Of a stretch of 64,000 bases of DNA, positions 25,769 to 34,674 are shown in pieces. Source of the stretch: Roseiarcus sp963696665 (GTDB lineage Bacteria > Pseudomonadota > Alphaproteobacteria > Rhizobiales > Beijerinckiaceae). The stretch spans positions 1 to 64,000 of the forward strand of contig CAVOLE010000024.1 in assembly GCA_963696665.1 (NCBI GenBank). Direction: 5' to 3'. Under the pieces are notes generated by a model. The model saw only the letters and a list, made by a program, of their open reading frames with translations, was not told where the DNA came from and ran no database searches. The position numbers were made by a program, and so were the translations under genes. Positions within the stretch are counted from its first letter, which is position 1; the number at the start of each line of letters is the position of its first letter.

Positions 25769-26266
25769 TCAGGCGGTCAGCATCTCGGGTCCGCGCCGGC
25801 GCATGAAGGCGGTGCGGCGGCACTCGGCGACCAGCACGCCGTCCTGCTTGAACGCGCGATGGCGGAACTCGACCAGCCCCGAGTCGGAGCGGGACTTGGA
25901 GGCGCGCGTGGCGATCACTTCCGTCTCGACCCGAATCGTGTCGCCTTCGAACAAGGGCGCCGGAAAGGTGACGTCCGTCATGCCGAGATTGGCGATTGTC
26001 GTGCCGACCGTGGTGTCGTTCACGGAAATGCCGATCATGAGGCCAAGCGTGAACAGCGAATTCATGAGCGGCCGGCCCCACTCCGTCTCGGTCGCGCAAA
26101 AATGCGCGTCAATATGCAACGGCTGCGGATTCAGCGTCATGTTGGAGAACAGCATGTTGTCCATTTGGGTGACGGTGCGGGTCAGCCCGTGGCGAAACAC
26201 CTGCCCGACCGAGAAGGCCTCGAAATAGAGGCCGCCGCGCGGATGGCGAAGAGTTCCGGTCTCCAT
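25769..26266 (-). CDS. MaoC family dehydratase, short form
   Basis: A 165-residue single hot-dog protein related to enoyl-CoA hydratase 2. It shows GLYFEAFSVGQVFRHGLTRT, the active-site region TLNPQPLHIDAHFC and LMNSLFTLGLMIGISVNDTT. The canonical GDxNPLH motif is TLNPQPLH here, as in related short MaoC proteins. In this bacterial group such genes sit beside CitE-like genes, and that is the case here. It may act on a mesaconyl-like or methylfumaryl-CoA intermediate, but the substrate is not shown. Confidence 0.85.
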   Translation of the reverse strand: METGTLRHPRGGLYFEAFSVGQVFRHGLTRTVTQMDNMLFSNMTLNPQPLHIDAHFCATETEWGRPLMNSLFTLGLMIGISVNDTTVGTTIANLGMTDVTFPAPLFEGDTIRVETEVIATRASKSRSDSGLVEFRHRAFKQDGVLVAECRRTAFMRRRGPEMLTA

Positions 26267-26359
26267 AAGCGCCTCGTCACAACTTTAAGTTGACATTAAC
26301 CATGCATATGCAATCCTGGCGATCAACGTCCACCGCCATAACAGGCGAGGGGGCCCGAC

Positions 26360-27745
26360 ATGCACTTGAAGCTTCCGACGACCAAACTCTTGCCGGCGCC
26401 CTCTTGCGCCAAGCCAGACATAGTGCGTCGATTTCTAGCCTGGGCGCAATCCGCCGACGCAGACGCGCGCGCGGAAGGGGCGAGGGCGCTCGCGCGCGCC
26501 TATCTCTATTCCGATCTGACCCCGTCCGTGCGCGCCGAAGCGGCGGTGGCGATGACGGCGCTAACCGACGATTCTTCGGTCCTGGTGCGCCGGGCGCTGG
26601 CGGAAGCTTTATGCAGGGCCCGCGACGCGCCGCGCACGGTGATCTTGGCCTTGGCTGCGGACGAGCCGGAAGCGGCCGCTGCAGTGCTTCAGTATTCGCC
26701 CGTGCTGATCGACGCCGATCTCGTCGAGTGCGTTCGGAATGGAGACTCGCCCGCGCATATGGCGCTGGCTCGCCGGCCGAAGTTGGGGCGGCAAGCGGCC
26801 GCGGCGCTGGCCGAAGTCGGACAACTCGATGTGGTTCTCGCGCTCATCGGCAATCTCGACATCGATCTTCCGGCCGAGTTGCTGCACGGCGTTCTGACCC
26901 GTTTCCATGACGACGCGCGCGTGCGCGATGCGCTGCTCACCCGCGCTTCGCTGCCGGCGGCCTTGAGAGCGCGCATCGCCGTCGCGGCGGCGAAGGATCT
27001 GGCGGTTGAGGCCTCGCAATGGATGGCGCCCGAGCGGGCCGAGCGCGTCGCCCGCGAGGCGCGCGATCAGGCGATCTCAGCCATCGCCTCGTCATGCCGC
27101 CCTGACGAGCGGGCGGAGGTTGCGCGCACCCTGCGCGCAATCGGGGCGCTCACGCCGGCCTTGCTGCTGCGCTCGCTGCTTGGCGGACGATACGATCTGT
27201 TCGCCGCTTCCATGGCGGAATTGTCCGGTCTGCCGCCGCCGCGCGTTGGGGCCTTCATTCTTGAACCTGAGGGCCAAGGCTTCGCCGCGCTCGCCCGCCG
27301 CGCGGGCTTGAAGGACAGCGTTCTGCCCGCCTTCCGCGCCGCGCTCGCCGCGGTCAAAATTCATGGCGGCGAGTTCGGCGACGAGCTCAAACTCAAGCTG
27401 GTGCAAAAGGTCATTGACCATTGCGAGCGGCTCAACGATCCGGCGCTCGCCAAGGTTCTGGCGCTCTTGTGGCGCTTCGCCGCCGAAGCGGCGAAGGCGG
27501 AGGCCGCGAGCTTCGCGCGCGAGGCGGCTCAGTCGGCTTCGGGCGGCCGGCTGCCGCCGATCCTGGACTTCTCGTCTGTCAACGACGATGCGCGGGCGCC
27601 CAAGCTAATCGCGAACTTCTCATGGGCTCCGATTGGCGCGCCGCAGCTCGAGCTCGACGCGCCGCCGGCGAACCCAAGCGAAGATCCGGCGCCGCGCGTC
27701 GAGCTGCCGCCGGAGCTCGTCGCCCGGCTCGACAACGCGGCGTAA
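26360..27745 (+). CDS. DUF2336 domain protein (HEAT-like repeats)
   Basis: A 461-residue Ala/Leu-rich helical protein: tandem helical repeats such as EGARALARAYLYSDLTPSVR and VLVRRALAEALCRARDAPRT mark the DUF2336 family of alphaproteobacteria, which resembles HEAT-repeat scaffolds. The Pro-rich acidic tail begins near residue 425. No enzymatic motif is visible. It is divergent from the MaoC gene. Function unknown. Confidence 0.85.
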   Translation: MHLKLPTTKLLPAPSCAKPDIVRRFLAWAQSADADARAEGARALARAYLYSDLTPSVRAEAAVAMTALTDDSSVLVRRALAEALCRARDAPRTVILALAADEPEAAAAVLQYSPVLIDADLVECVRNGDSPAHMALARRPKLGRQAAAALAEVGQLDVVLALIGNLDIDLPAELLHGVLTRFHDDARVRDALLTRASLPAALRARIAVAAAKDLAVEASQWMAPERAERVAREARDQAISAIASSCRPDERAEVARTLRAIGALTPALLLRSLLGGRYDLFAASMAELSGLPPPRVGAFILEPEGQGFAALARRAGLKDSVLPAFRAALAAVKIHGGEFGDELKLKLVQKVIDHCERLNDPALAKVLALLWRFAAEAAKAEAASFAREAAQSASGGRLPPILDFSSVNDDARAPKLIANFSWAPIGAPQLELDAPPANPSEDPAPRVELPPELVARLDNAA

Positions 27746-27746
27746 G

Positions 27747-28416
27747 TCAGGCGCTCGCGCCCTCTTCCGCCATCTGAGCTCGCGCCTGCGCAATTGCCTG
27801 CCGCAGCACGGAAGGCTCCTGCGCGCCAGGAACGCCGAGTCGGCCATCGAAAATAAAGAAAGGCACGCCGCTCACGCCCATCGCCTGCGCCTGCTCGATT
27901 TCCTGGCGCACCAGGTCGGCGTCGGCGCCATCGGCCAACAGCTTCTCAACCAGATTTGCGTCAAGGCCGCATTCGCCGGCGACTTCGACCAGCACAGCGC
28001 GGTCGCCAATGTCGCGACCCTCGACGAAATAGGCCTTGAACAACCGGTCGACGACCTCCGCCTGAACGCCGGCCGACGCGGCCCAGCGAATGAGACGATG
28101 GGCGTCAAGCGTGTTGGGCGAGCGCTTGATCTTGTCGAAGGCGAAGGGAAGGCCGACTTCGCGCGCCGAGGCGCGTCAGATTGTCGTGGGCGGATTGCAG
28201 CCTGCCGCTCTTGCCGAACTTTTTCTCCATGTACTCGGTGCGGTCCAGCCCGCCTTCGGGGATTGTCGGATCGAGCTGATAGGGCCGCCAACGCACCTGA
28301 ACCGGCCTGGCCTCGTCCTGAAGCGCCGCTTCGAGCCGCTTCTCGCCCAGATAGCACCAGGGGCACACGACATCGCTGACGATATCGATGGTGAGGATGT
28401 CGTTCGCTTCGCTCAT
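27747..28416 (-). pseudogene. DsbA-family (FrnE-like) oxidoreductase, one frameshift
   Basis: A thioredoxin-fold protein of the DsbA/FrnE type. The active-site CPWC lies in DIVSDVVCPWCYLGEKRLE near residue 19, and the C-terminal half (FKAYFVEGRDIGDRAVLVE and GVPFFIFDGRLGVPGAQEP) is in another frame. Reading through gives VGLPFAFDKIKRSPNTLDAH between them. The break is near 28163 in a GCGCG run and fits one extra base. The start is the ATG at 28416 (MSEANDILTI); the longer open frame is not homologous. Confidence 0.8.
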
Positions 28417-28566
28417 ATCGGCGCTCCGCTCGTCCGCCTTTATCTGGCTCCGCCCATGCGCAAGCGCAAGCGACGGCACGCTAGGCCTCGAACCGCTCGC
28501 TTCCTCTGCTACAAAAAATGCGCGGCAAGACTATAGATAAACTTTGCTTCATCGCCTGGCCCCGGA

Positions 28567-29467
28567 ATGTCGACCCTGAAGACCATTCGAACCAAAGTCT
28601 TGGAAATCGCCTTCCTCGATGAAGGCTCCGTAACGGGGTGGCCGGTCATCCTGGCGCATGGCTTCCCCTATGACGTGCATGCCTATGACGAGGTCGCGCC
28701 GCGACTGGCGAAAGCGGGCGCGCGCGCGTGATCGCGCCCTATCTGCGCGGCTTCGGCCCCACGCGCTTTTTGTCCAAGGATTCAATGCGTACCGGGCAAC
28801 AGGCTGCGCTTGGCAAAGACCTGATCGATCTCATTGACGTCCTTGGCGTTCAACGCGCCATCCTGGCCGGCTACGACTGGGGCGGCCTCGCCTCCTGTGT
28901 CGCCTCCGCTCTCTGGCCAGAACGCGTGACCGGCCTTGTCTCTTACGCCGGCTACGACATCATCGACGTCAAGCGACTTCAGCACGCCTTCGAACCGGCT
29001 TTGGAGCAGGTTTCTGGTATCAGCATCTGTTTCAGTCGGAGCGGGGACGCGAAGGCTTGGCCCAGTATCGTCGCGCCTTGCGCCGCATCCTTTGGGAGCA
29101 ATGGTCGCCCGGCTGGAAGTTCGACGACGCTGCTTTCGAGAGGACAGCTTCCTCCTTCGATAATCCGGACTTTGTCGATGTGGTGACCCACTGCTACCGC
29201 TTCTGTTTCGGGCTCGCGGCAGGCGACCTGGCTTTGGCTTCGTTCGAGAGACGGCTATCCCAGAAGCCGAAGATCAGCGTCCCCACAATAACTTTGGATG
29301 GTCTTCGGGACCCTCTCAAGCCGGGAGGCGCCGCGAACCACGCTGCGATGTTCACGGCTCGTCACGAGCATCGCGTTGTGGACTGCGGACACAATCTGCC
29401 GTGGGAAGCGCCAAAAGACTTCGCTGACGCGATTTTGAATGTTCGAGCGTGGGCAGCTGAAGTTTGA
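28567..29467 (+). pseudogene. Epoxide hydrolase-like alpha/beta hydrolase, two frameshifts
   Basis: An alpha/beta-hydrolase that must be read in three frames. Part one (from 28567) ends at a stop near 28731, and includes the oxyanion-hole segment VILAHGFPYDVHAY. Part two gives VIAPYLRGFG and the nucleophile elbow AGYDWGGLAS, where Asp is the nucleophile of epoxide hydrolases/dehalogenases. Part three, from about 29013, gives FWYQHLFQSERGREGLAQYR and the catalytic His in DCGHNLPWEAP. The first break lies in a GCGCGCGCG run. All catalytic residues are present, so the protein was functional or the breaks are sequencing errors. Confidence 0.75.
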
Positions 29468-29579
29468 CGAGCGCTTCCCTGTTGCGAGGCAAATTTCGTC
29501 CGTCTCAGCCGTTGCGGTGGCAGAGAGCGCGAACTATTGTCCGGCCCGCTTTCCGCTGGGCGCCAGCCTTGCGGCGCAT

Positions 29580-29654
29580 TGGGGCGTAGCCAAGTGGTAA
29601 GGCAGCGGATTTTGATTCCGCCATACGGAGGTTCGAATCCTCCCGCCCCAGCCA
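29580..29654 (+). tRNA. tRNA-Gln (anticodon TTG)
   Basis: A 75-nt cloverleaf begins TGGGGCG and ends CGCCCCA-G-CCA, so CCA is encoded. The anticodon arm GCGGA-TTTTGAT-TCCGC presents TTG, and the T-arm reads GGAGG-TTCGAAT-CCTCC. The acceptor stem has seven clean pairs. Confidence 0.97.
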
Positions 29655-30188
29655 TATTGTTTGGGTCATCCCTTGAGCCCGCCGCCATGGGATTGGCTCG
29701 CTGTCTCTCCGAGCGTTCGCGACGCCGAACACTGAGGGCGGCGTGGAGGAGGCTTCGCGCATCATCGCCGGCTGAAGGTTTCTCGGCGTTACGCTACGCC
29801 TGTTGTTGGCCAAAAAGCATTGGCCCAACCTCGCTGAGGTTCAGCAATTGGCGATTTGCAACTCCCAAGCCATCCCTCGGCCCTCGTTCTAAGGAGCGCC
29901 GAAGGCGTATCTCGAAGAACGTTCCAACGCCCACGACCGGCGCCGCCTTCTGGATCGCCCTTCGACACACTCGCTTCGCGAGCCGGCTTGAGGCATGAGG
30001 CCGGTGGATAGGTCCGGCATCCCGAAGCCCCACCTGGGCAGTTACGGCGATTCGTGGGGCGGACTCCCCTTTGCGATCCGCACACGCTCCCTCGCGCGCA
30101 ATCGCGAACAAATTCGTCGCCTGCTGGAACCGGGGTTTAAACCAAGAGTTGGCTTGGTGCTGGGCGGCAATCCTTGAGGAGACAGCCC
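29655..30188. other. 534-base gap after tRNA-Gln
   Basis: No gene is supported. The second half carries a palindromic repeat (29881-30000), described separately. The space downstream of a tRNA is a common place for integrated remnants, but I see no integrase or direct repeat of the tRNA end. Confidence 0.4.
29881..30000. repeat. Intergenic palindromic repeat of the CCTC-hairpin type
   Basis: The left end reads CCTCGTTCTAAGGAGCGCC then GAAGGCGTATCTCG, and the right end is its approximate inverse (TCGACACACTCGCTTCGCG, ending GGCATGAGG). Such units, beginning CCTCAT-CTGAGGAG on one strand, are common between genes of alphaproteobacteria. Confidence 0.55.
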
Positions 30189-30770
30189 ATGACATCGATC
30201 ACAAAATATGCGTGCGCGTTGGTGCTGGCAGGCGGCCTCGCGTCGCCGGCGCTGGCGGAGCAGGGCGACGCCGGCAGCGGCCCGACGACAGGCGCAACGT
30301 CCACCAACGACGCCGGCAGCGGACCGACCAAAGGCGTCACGGTAAATTCTCAGACCCCGGCGCAACACGGCCAGACTGAAATGAACGCAAATTCGGCCGC
30401 GGCAAATCCCGGGAGCCCAATCCAAAAGGGTCAGACTGCAACGAACGCGAACCCGGCTGCGACGAGTGCGGCGAACATGCACATAGCGCGGAAGCTGCGC
30501 GCCGACCTCACCAAGGCCGGATATACCGATATCACCATCATGCCCTCATCGTTCTTCATTCAAGCCAAGAATTCCGACGGCAACCCGGTGACGATGATGA
30601 TCAGTCCGGATTCCGTAACAGCGCTCACCGAGGCCACGCAGCGTGCGAATTCCGCCAGCAATTCGCAGCATATGGGCGCAGCAAGCAGCAACAGCGCCGG
30701 AGTGACGCCTGGACCGAGTTCGACCGGCGGTTCGCAACCCGTCACGCCAGGCGGCGCCAAGAATCCGTAA
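30189..30770 (+). CDS. Exported low-complexity protein with PepSY-like middle, 193 aa
   Basis: A signal peptide (KYACALVLAGGLASPALA) is followed by two NDAGSGPT/GDAGSGPT repeats and Asn/Ala/Gly-rich linkers, a folded central region (RKLRADLTKAGYTDITIMP then SSFFIQAKNSDGNPVTMMIS, about residues 97-140), and a Ser/Gly/Pro-rich tail. The middle resembles PepSY-like domains, but this is inferred. GAGGAGAC lies seven bases before the ATG. A strong terminator follows. Confidence 0.75.
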   Translation: MTSITKYACALVLAGGLASPALAEQGDAGSGPTTGATSTNDAGSGPTKGVTVNSQTPAQHGQTEMNANSAAANPGSPIQKGQTATNANPAATSAANMHIARKLRADLTKAGYTDITIMPSSFFIQAKNSDGNPVTMMISPDSVTALTEATQRANSASNSQHMGAASSNSAGVTPGPSSTGGSQPVTPGGAKNP

Positions 30771-30803
30771 ATATTGCCTTGCCGCCGAAGCCGCCAAGTC
30801 CAT

Positions 30804-30830
30804 AAAGGCCCGTCTCGCGACGGGCCTTTT
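30804..30830 (+). terminator. Rho-independent terminator
   Basis: GGCCCGTC pairs with GACGGGCC around a TCGC loop, preceded by AAA and followed by TTTT. It lies 34 bases after the stop of the exported low-complexity protein, whose transcript it most likely ends. Confidence 0.9.
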
Positions 30831-30989
30831 CGCTCTTGCAGGCGAGGCGACCGCCAAGGCGGTCTGCGCCGCGCGGGACATGTTCCGCGAGGCCGATCCG
30901 GCGATTCCGAGGCTTGCCTTCGTTGACGTCCTCTTGCCCATGCAGGGACCGGCCAAGCCGGCGGTCGAGACGGCGAAGCGCAGGCTCGA

Positions 30990-31973
30990 TCAGCCCGCCG
31001 AGCGCTGTTTCGCTTCCGCCCGGGTCGCGCCGGGCGAACGGCCGATCACGCGCTTGAAGGCGCGACTGAAGGCCGCCTGCGATCCATAGCCGAGCCGGTG
31101 CGCGGCGACTTCAATCGGCATTCGCTCGCGCGAGATCCATTCGGCGGCGAGGCTCATGCGCAACTCCGTCAGGTAGCGCAACGGGGTCGTTCCGGTCACC
31201 TTGAGGAAGCGTTCCGCGATGACCGAGCGCGAACTGCCCATCTCCGCCGCGAGCCCCGCCAACGTCCAATCGCGGCCGGGGTCGCGATGAAACGCCGCAA
31301 TGATGCGGCCGAGCCGCGGATCGCGCAACGCCTCGACCCAGCCCGTCGCATCGCCGCAGCCGCATTCGACCCAGCCGCGCACGATCGAGGCGGAGACGAC
31401 ATCGGCGAGGCGCGCGAGGATTCCCGCATAGCCAGCCCGCTCGGTGCACGCCTCGCGCTCCATCGCCTCGAGCATCGGCAGGATCTCGGGCTGGCGCCCA
31501 AGCAGGGCGCCCACATGCATGACCTCAGGCATGAGCGCGACGAGCGGATGCATGCCGCCGAGATCGAGCTCCATGCAGCCCGAAAAGATGATCGCATCCG
31601 TCGGTCGCGGATCGCTCTCGTCCGAGGCGGTGATCGCGCCGACCGCCGCGCAGAGCGGATTGGCCCGATAGGCCGCGATGTCGCGGCTCGAGACGTCGAG
31701 GCCCGACACGAGCTCATGCAGGCTGCCTTGGGGAAGGAGCACCGCGTCGTGTGTCGCGAGCGTCTGGACTGCGCCTGCTGCTGTCCGCAGGAAGACGGAT
31801 CCATTGGCGATGAAATGGAATTGCGCGCGCCCGTCGCTCGGGGAAGCGCCGAAGCGCAGGCCGAAAGGCGGCGACATGCGTATGCGCCGGTAAGAGAGGC
31901 CGTTGAGGCGCATGCCGAGCAAGAGCTCGCTGACGAAATCGACCGCGGCTTTATGGCCTGGCGCCGTTGGCAT
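30990..31973 (-). CDS. AraC family regulator with cupin domain
   Basis: A 327-residue transcription factor. The N-terminal cupin-type sensor domain (about residues 10-190) includes ANGSVFLRTAAGAVQTLATH and GSLHELVSG. The C-terminal AraC double helix-turn-helix reads DWTLAGLAAEMGSSRSVIAE and VAAHRLGYGSQAAFSRAFKR. It is divergent from an MFS exporter gene, the usual layout for a regulator and its target. Its inducer is not known. Confidence 0.9.
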   Translation of the reverse strand: MPTAPGHKAAVDFVSELLLGMRLNGLSYRRIRMSPPFGLRFGASPSDGRAQFHFIANGSVFLRTAAGAVQTLATHDAVLLPQGSLHELVSGLDVSSRDIAAYRANPLCAAVGAITASDESDPRPTDAIIFSGCMELDLGGMHPLVALMPEVMHVGALLGRQPEILPMLEAMEREACTERAGYAGILARLADVVSASIVRGWVECGCGDATGWVEALRDPRLGRIIAAFHRDPGRDWTLAGLAAEMGSSRSVIAERFLKVTGTTPLRYLTELRMSLAAEWISRERMPIEVAAHRLGYGSQAAFSRAFKRVIGRSPGATRAEAKQRSAG

Positions 31974-31974
31974 T

Positions 31975-32022
31975 CCGGACTTTCGATCAAGGTTTGCGGG
32001 ATTTCTCCCATAGAAAGTCCGG
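31975..32022. promoter_or_regulatory. 10-bp inverted repeat in the AraC/MFS promoter region
   Basis: CCGGACTTTC (31975-31984) and its exact inverse GAAAGTCCGG (32013-32022) bracket the shared promoter region between the two divergent genes. Their 28-base gap would place the two halves about four helical turns apart. A binding site for the adjacent AraC protein is plausible. Confidence 0.55.
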
Positions 32023-32076
32023 GAAGTCTAGCCAACTCTTGGTTGCAGCGCACACATTTCCCGAGAAGGCAAGATT

Positions 32077-33288
32077 ATGAGCGAGCAGACACTCCTGATG
32101 GACTCCGCTCCGGCGATAGCGGACGAGAAGCCCGCCTGGGCGGCGGTTTTTTCGATGACGCTTGGCGTTTTCGGTCTCGTCACGGCGGAGTTCTTGCCCG
32201 CGAGCCTGCTCACGCCCATGGCGGCCGATCTTAGGGTCAGCGAGGGCGCCGCGGGTCAGGCGGTGACGGCGACTGCGGCGATGGCCTTGCTGGCGAGCCT
32301 CCTCATCGCGCCAGCGACGCGGCGGCTCGATCGCCGCCGCGTCCTTCTCGGCTTCTCGTTTCTCCTGATCGTCTCGAACCTGCTCGTCGCTTTCGCGCCG
32401 AGCCTGCCCGTTCTTCTCGGCGCGCGATTGCTGCTCGGGGGCGCGCTAGGCGGGTTCTGGGCCATGGCGACGGCCGTGGTGATGCGGCTCGTGCCCGCGA
32501 CGCAAATTCCTCGCGCCTTGTCGATCCTCTTCAGCGGCGTATCGGCGGCGACCGTCCTTGCCGCTCCGGTCGGCAGCTATCTCGGCGACGTGCTTGGCTG
32601 GCGTGACGTCATGCTGATTGCGGCGGCGGTCGGCGCGCTCGCGCTTGTCGTGCAATTCGCGACGCTTCCATCGCTCACGCCATCACGCTCGGCGCGCCTT
32701 AGCACGCTCGTCGAAGTGGTGGCGCGGCCCGGGATCGGTATTGCCCTCATCGCGGTCGCGCTCGTATTCACCGGACACTTCGCGCTCTTCACCTATGTGC
32801 GTCCCTATATCGAGATCGTGACGCACGCCGGCATAAGCGCGGTCTCCGGCATCCTGCTTGGCTTCGGCGTCGCGAATTTCTTCGGCGCCTATCTCGGCGG
32901 ATTGATGATCGCGCGCTCGTTGCGTCTCACCCTCGTCACCATGCCCCTCATGATGGGGATTCTCGGGCTTGCTCTCTCGGTCGCGGGCGGGTCGACGTTT
33001 GCGGATGCGGCAATGGTGGCGCTCTGGGGTCTCGCCTTCGGCGCAGTGCCGGTGGCGTGGTCGACCTGGCTCGCGCGCTCAATTCCTGACGAGGCGGAAA
33101 GCGGCGGCGGCCTGATGGTGGCGGCGATCCAGCTCGCGATCGCGCTCGGGGCCGCCCTTGGCGGCGTCGTCTTCGACATGAGCGGCCCTCGCGGCGTCTT
33201 CGGCTCGGCCGGCGCCATTCTCGTCGTAGCGGCGCTGGTCATCGGGCTCGGAGTCAAGATGCGTGAAGTCAAGGCCACGACCGCCTGA
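32077..33288 (+). CDS. MFS drug/metabolite exporter (DHA1 type)
   Basis: A 403-residue transporter with twelve membrane segments. It shows the DHA1 features FGLVTAEFLPASLLTPMAAD near TM1 and LVAFAPSLPVLLGARLLLGG with GGFWAMATAVVMRLVP. The pattern resembles the AraJ/YdhP/NepI exporters, whose substrates include sugars and purine nucleosides. It is divergently paired with the AraC gene, and the inverted repeat in the shared promoter suggests linked regulation. The ATG start follows AAGATT. Confidence 0.88.
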   Translation: MSEQTLLMDSAPAIADEKPAWAAVFSMTLGVFGLVTAEFLPASLLTPMAADLRVSEGAAGQAVTATAAMALLASLLIAPATRRLDRRRVLLGFSFLLIVSNLLVAFAPSLPVLLGARLLLGGALGGFWAMATAVVMRLVPATQIPRALSILFSGVSAATVLAAPVGSYLGDVLGWRDVMLIAAAVGALALVVQFATLPSLTPSRSARLSTLVEVVARPGIGIALIAVALVFTGHFALFTYVRPYIEIVTHAGISAVSGILLGFGVANFFGAYLGGLMIARSLRLTLVTMPLMMGILGLALSVAGGSTFADAAMVALWGLAFGAVPVAWSTWLARSIPDEAESGGGLMVAAIQLAIALGAALGGVVFDMSGPRGVFGSAGAILVVAALVIGLGVKMREVKATTA

Positions 33289-33342
33289 CGCAGCCGATGA
33301 CCCTGGGTTCGTCCCCGCCCTCCTTGAGGCGCTCCCCTCGCC

Positions 33343-33927
33343 TCACCAAGTCGAGAACTTCCGCTCGACCGTTTTGAGGAAACGGATCCGCCGCGCGAGC
33401 GTCGTATGATCCATGTCGTAATGCGCGAGATAGTCGCATTTCGCGCCTGGCGCGCAATTGAGAAGCATGGAGCGTTTGAGGAACCGGCGAGGCGGGTCGC
33501 CCATGAGGTATGTCGTCCAGCGGGCGCCGCCATAGGTGCAAACCACGCCGAGCCTTTTGACATTGTGCAGGCAGGGGACATAGGCGCCGTCGTCCTTCAA
33601 ATTGAAGCTGACGCCGGGCAGGAACACCTTGTCGACGAAGCCTTTGAGGATCGCCGGGAGCCCCATGTTCCAGACCGGAAAGGAAAAGACCAGCGCGTCA
33701 GATTTCATGAGGCGCTCGACATAAGGACCGACGCGGCGCCGATTTCCGGGGATGTCGTAGTAGGCGACCCGGTCCTCCTCAGTCATCACCGGATCGAACC
33801 CTTCGGCGTTGAGGTCGCAATCATCCACCTCATGGCCGCGGGCGCGCAAGGTCTCGACGACCGTCGCGTGCAGGCTCGAGCCGAAGCTCGTCGGGACGGG
33901 ATGAGCGAAGAGGACCAGCACGCGCAA
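33343..33927 (-). CDS. Flavodoxin-fold NAD(P)H quinone reductase
   Basis: A 194-residue FMN protein of the quinone reductase/KefF-like family: LRVLVLFAHPVPTSFGSSLH, then FSFPVWNMGLPAILKGFVDK, LPGVSFNLKDDG and VVCTYGGARWTTYLMG. I chose the TTG at 33927, nine bases after GGAG, rather than the earlier ATG at 33993, because the additional 22 residues are unlike the family. It stands alone, convergent with the MFS gene. Confidence 0.85.
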   Translation of the reverse strand: MRVLVLFAHPVPTSFGSSLHATVVETLRARGHEVDDCDLNAEGFDPVMTEEDRVAYYDIPGNRRRVGPYVERLMKSDALVFSFPVWNMGLPAILKGFVDKVFLPGVSFNLKDDGAYVPCLHNVKRLGVVCTYGGARWTTYLMGDPPRRFLKRSMLLNCAPGAKCDYLAHYDMDHTTLARRIRFLKTVERKFSTW

Positions 33928-34237
33928 TCCATGTTCTCCATTCGGCGCTAAAGCTTGAATAGCGTCTGATTTATGGCAATTGCTATGAAGCAAAAGATCG
34001 TTCTATTAAGCAACCGAGGTTGCACGAAGTAAATCTCTCCGAACGATTGTCATGATACGAAAACAAAAGTCCAGTTTTCGTGTTGCGGTGCAAGATCGAA
34101 ATATGACAAATCGTTGACATTGGGCTGTCTAAACGTTGACTCTCTCGAGTTCACGAAGATTTTTTTGAGCAATGACACGTTGAGAACAAATTCGATTGCG
34201 ATAAAGATGCTGCTCGGATCAGACGAGAGAGGCTGTG
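33928..34237. other. 310-base AT-richer gap with nested inverted repeats
   Basis: No gene is evident. Between 34043 and 34114 a near-perfect pair (ACGATTGTCAT and ATGACAAATCGT) encloses a perfect pair (ACGAAAAC at 34057-34064 and GTTTTCGT at 34074-34081). This could be a structured RNA or a multi-site operator for the gene downstream or the quinone reductase upstream. Confidence 0.4.
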
Positions 34238-34588
34238 ATGATTGTCCGCGAAATCCTCCGGACCTGTTCAAATCCGCATGTTGCGCACGCTGCGGTCGCC
34301 TCGATCGGCGGCGATTTCGCGCGACGCTTTTCCCGTGACGCGGCGACGCGGAACCTGACCAGCGGCATATTGGCCGCCGGCCTCGTCCGCCGCTTTTCAA
34401 GGGCTGCGGGCGCGCGTGAGTGGGAAGGCATCGACGAGGCGACCCGCGGCGTCGACCAACCCATCCTTTCCGGCCTGAGGTATATCCTCGAAAACGGCGC
34501 CGAGCTGGATGAAGACGACGTCGATCCCGAATGGGGCTGGCTTGGTTCGACGACGGCGGCCCCGTGCTGCGAGGTTTGGCGGCATTGA
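34238..34588 (+). CDS. Hypothetical protein, 116 aa
   Basis: A 116-residue protein starting MIVREILRTCSNPHVAHAAV. An Ala/Arg-rich helical first half (GGDFARRFSRDAATRNLTSG, then ILAAGLVRRFSRAAG) is followed by an acidic C-terminal part (ENGAELDEDDVDPEWGWLGS). I do not recognise a family. A GAGAGAGG run lies just before the start. It precedes the xylulokinase gene. Confidence 0.45.
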   Translation: MIVREILRTCSNPHVAHAAVASIGGDFARRFSRDAATRNLTSGILAAGLVRRFSRAAGAREWEGIDEATRGVDQPILSGLRYILENGAELDEDDVDPEWGWLGSTTAAPCCEVWRH

Positions 34589-34674
34589 AAGAGCGGGGCG
34601 TAGGCCCCTCGCTTCGAGCGTGATCATCCGCTGCCGCTTGTGAGCGCTGTCCCCGCAGAGCACAATGCTGGCCC

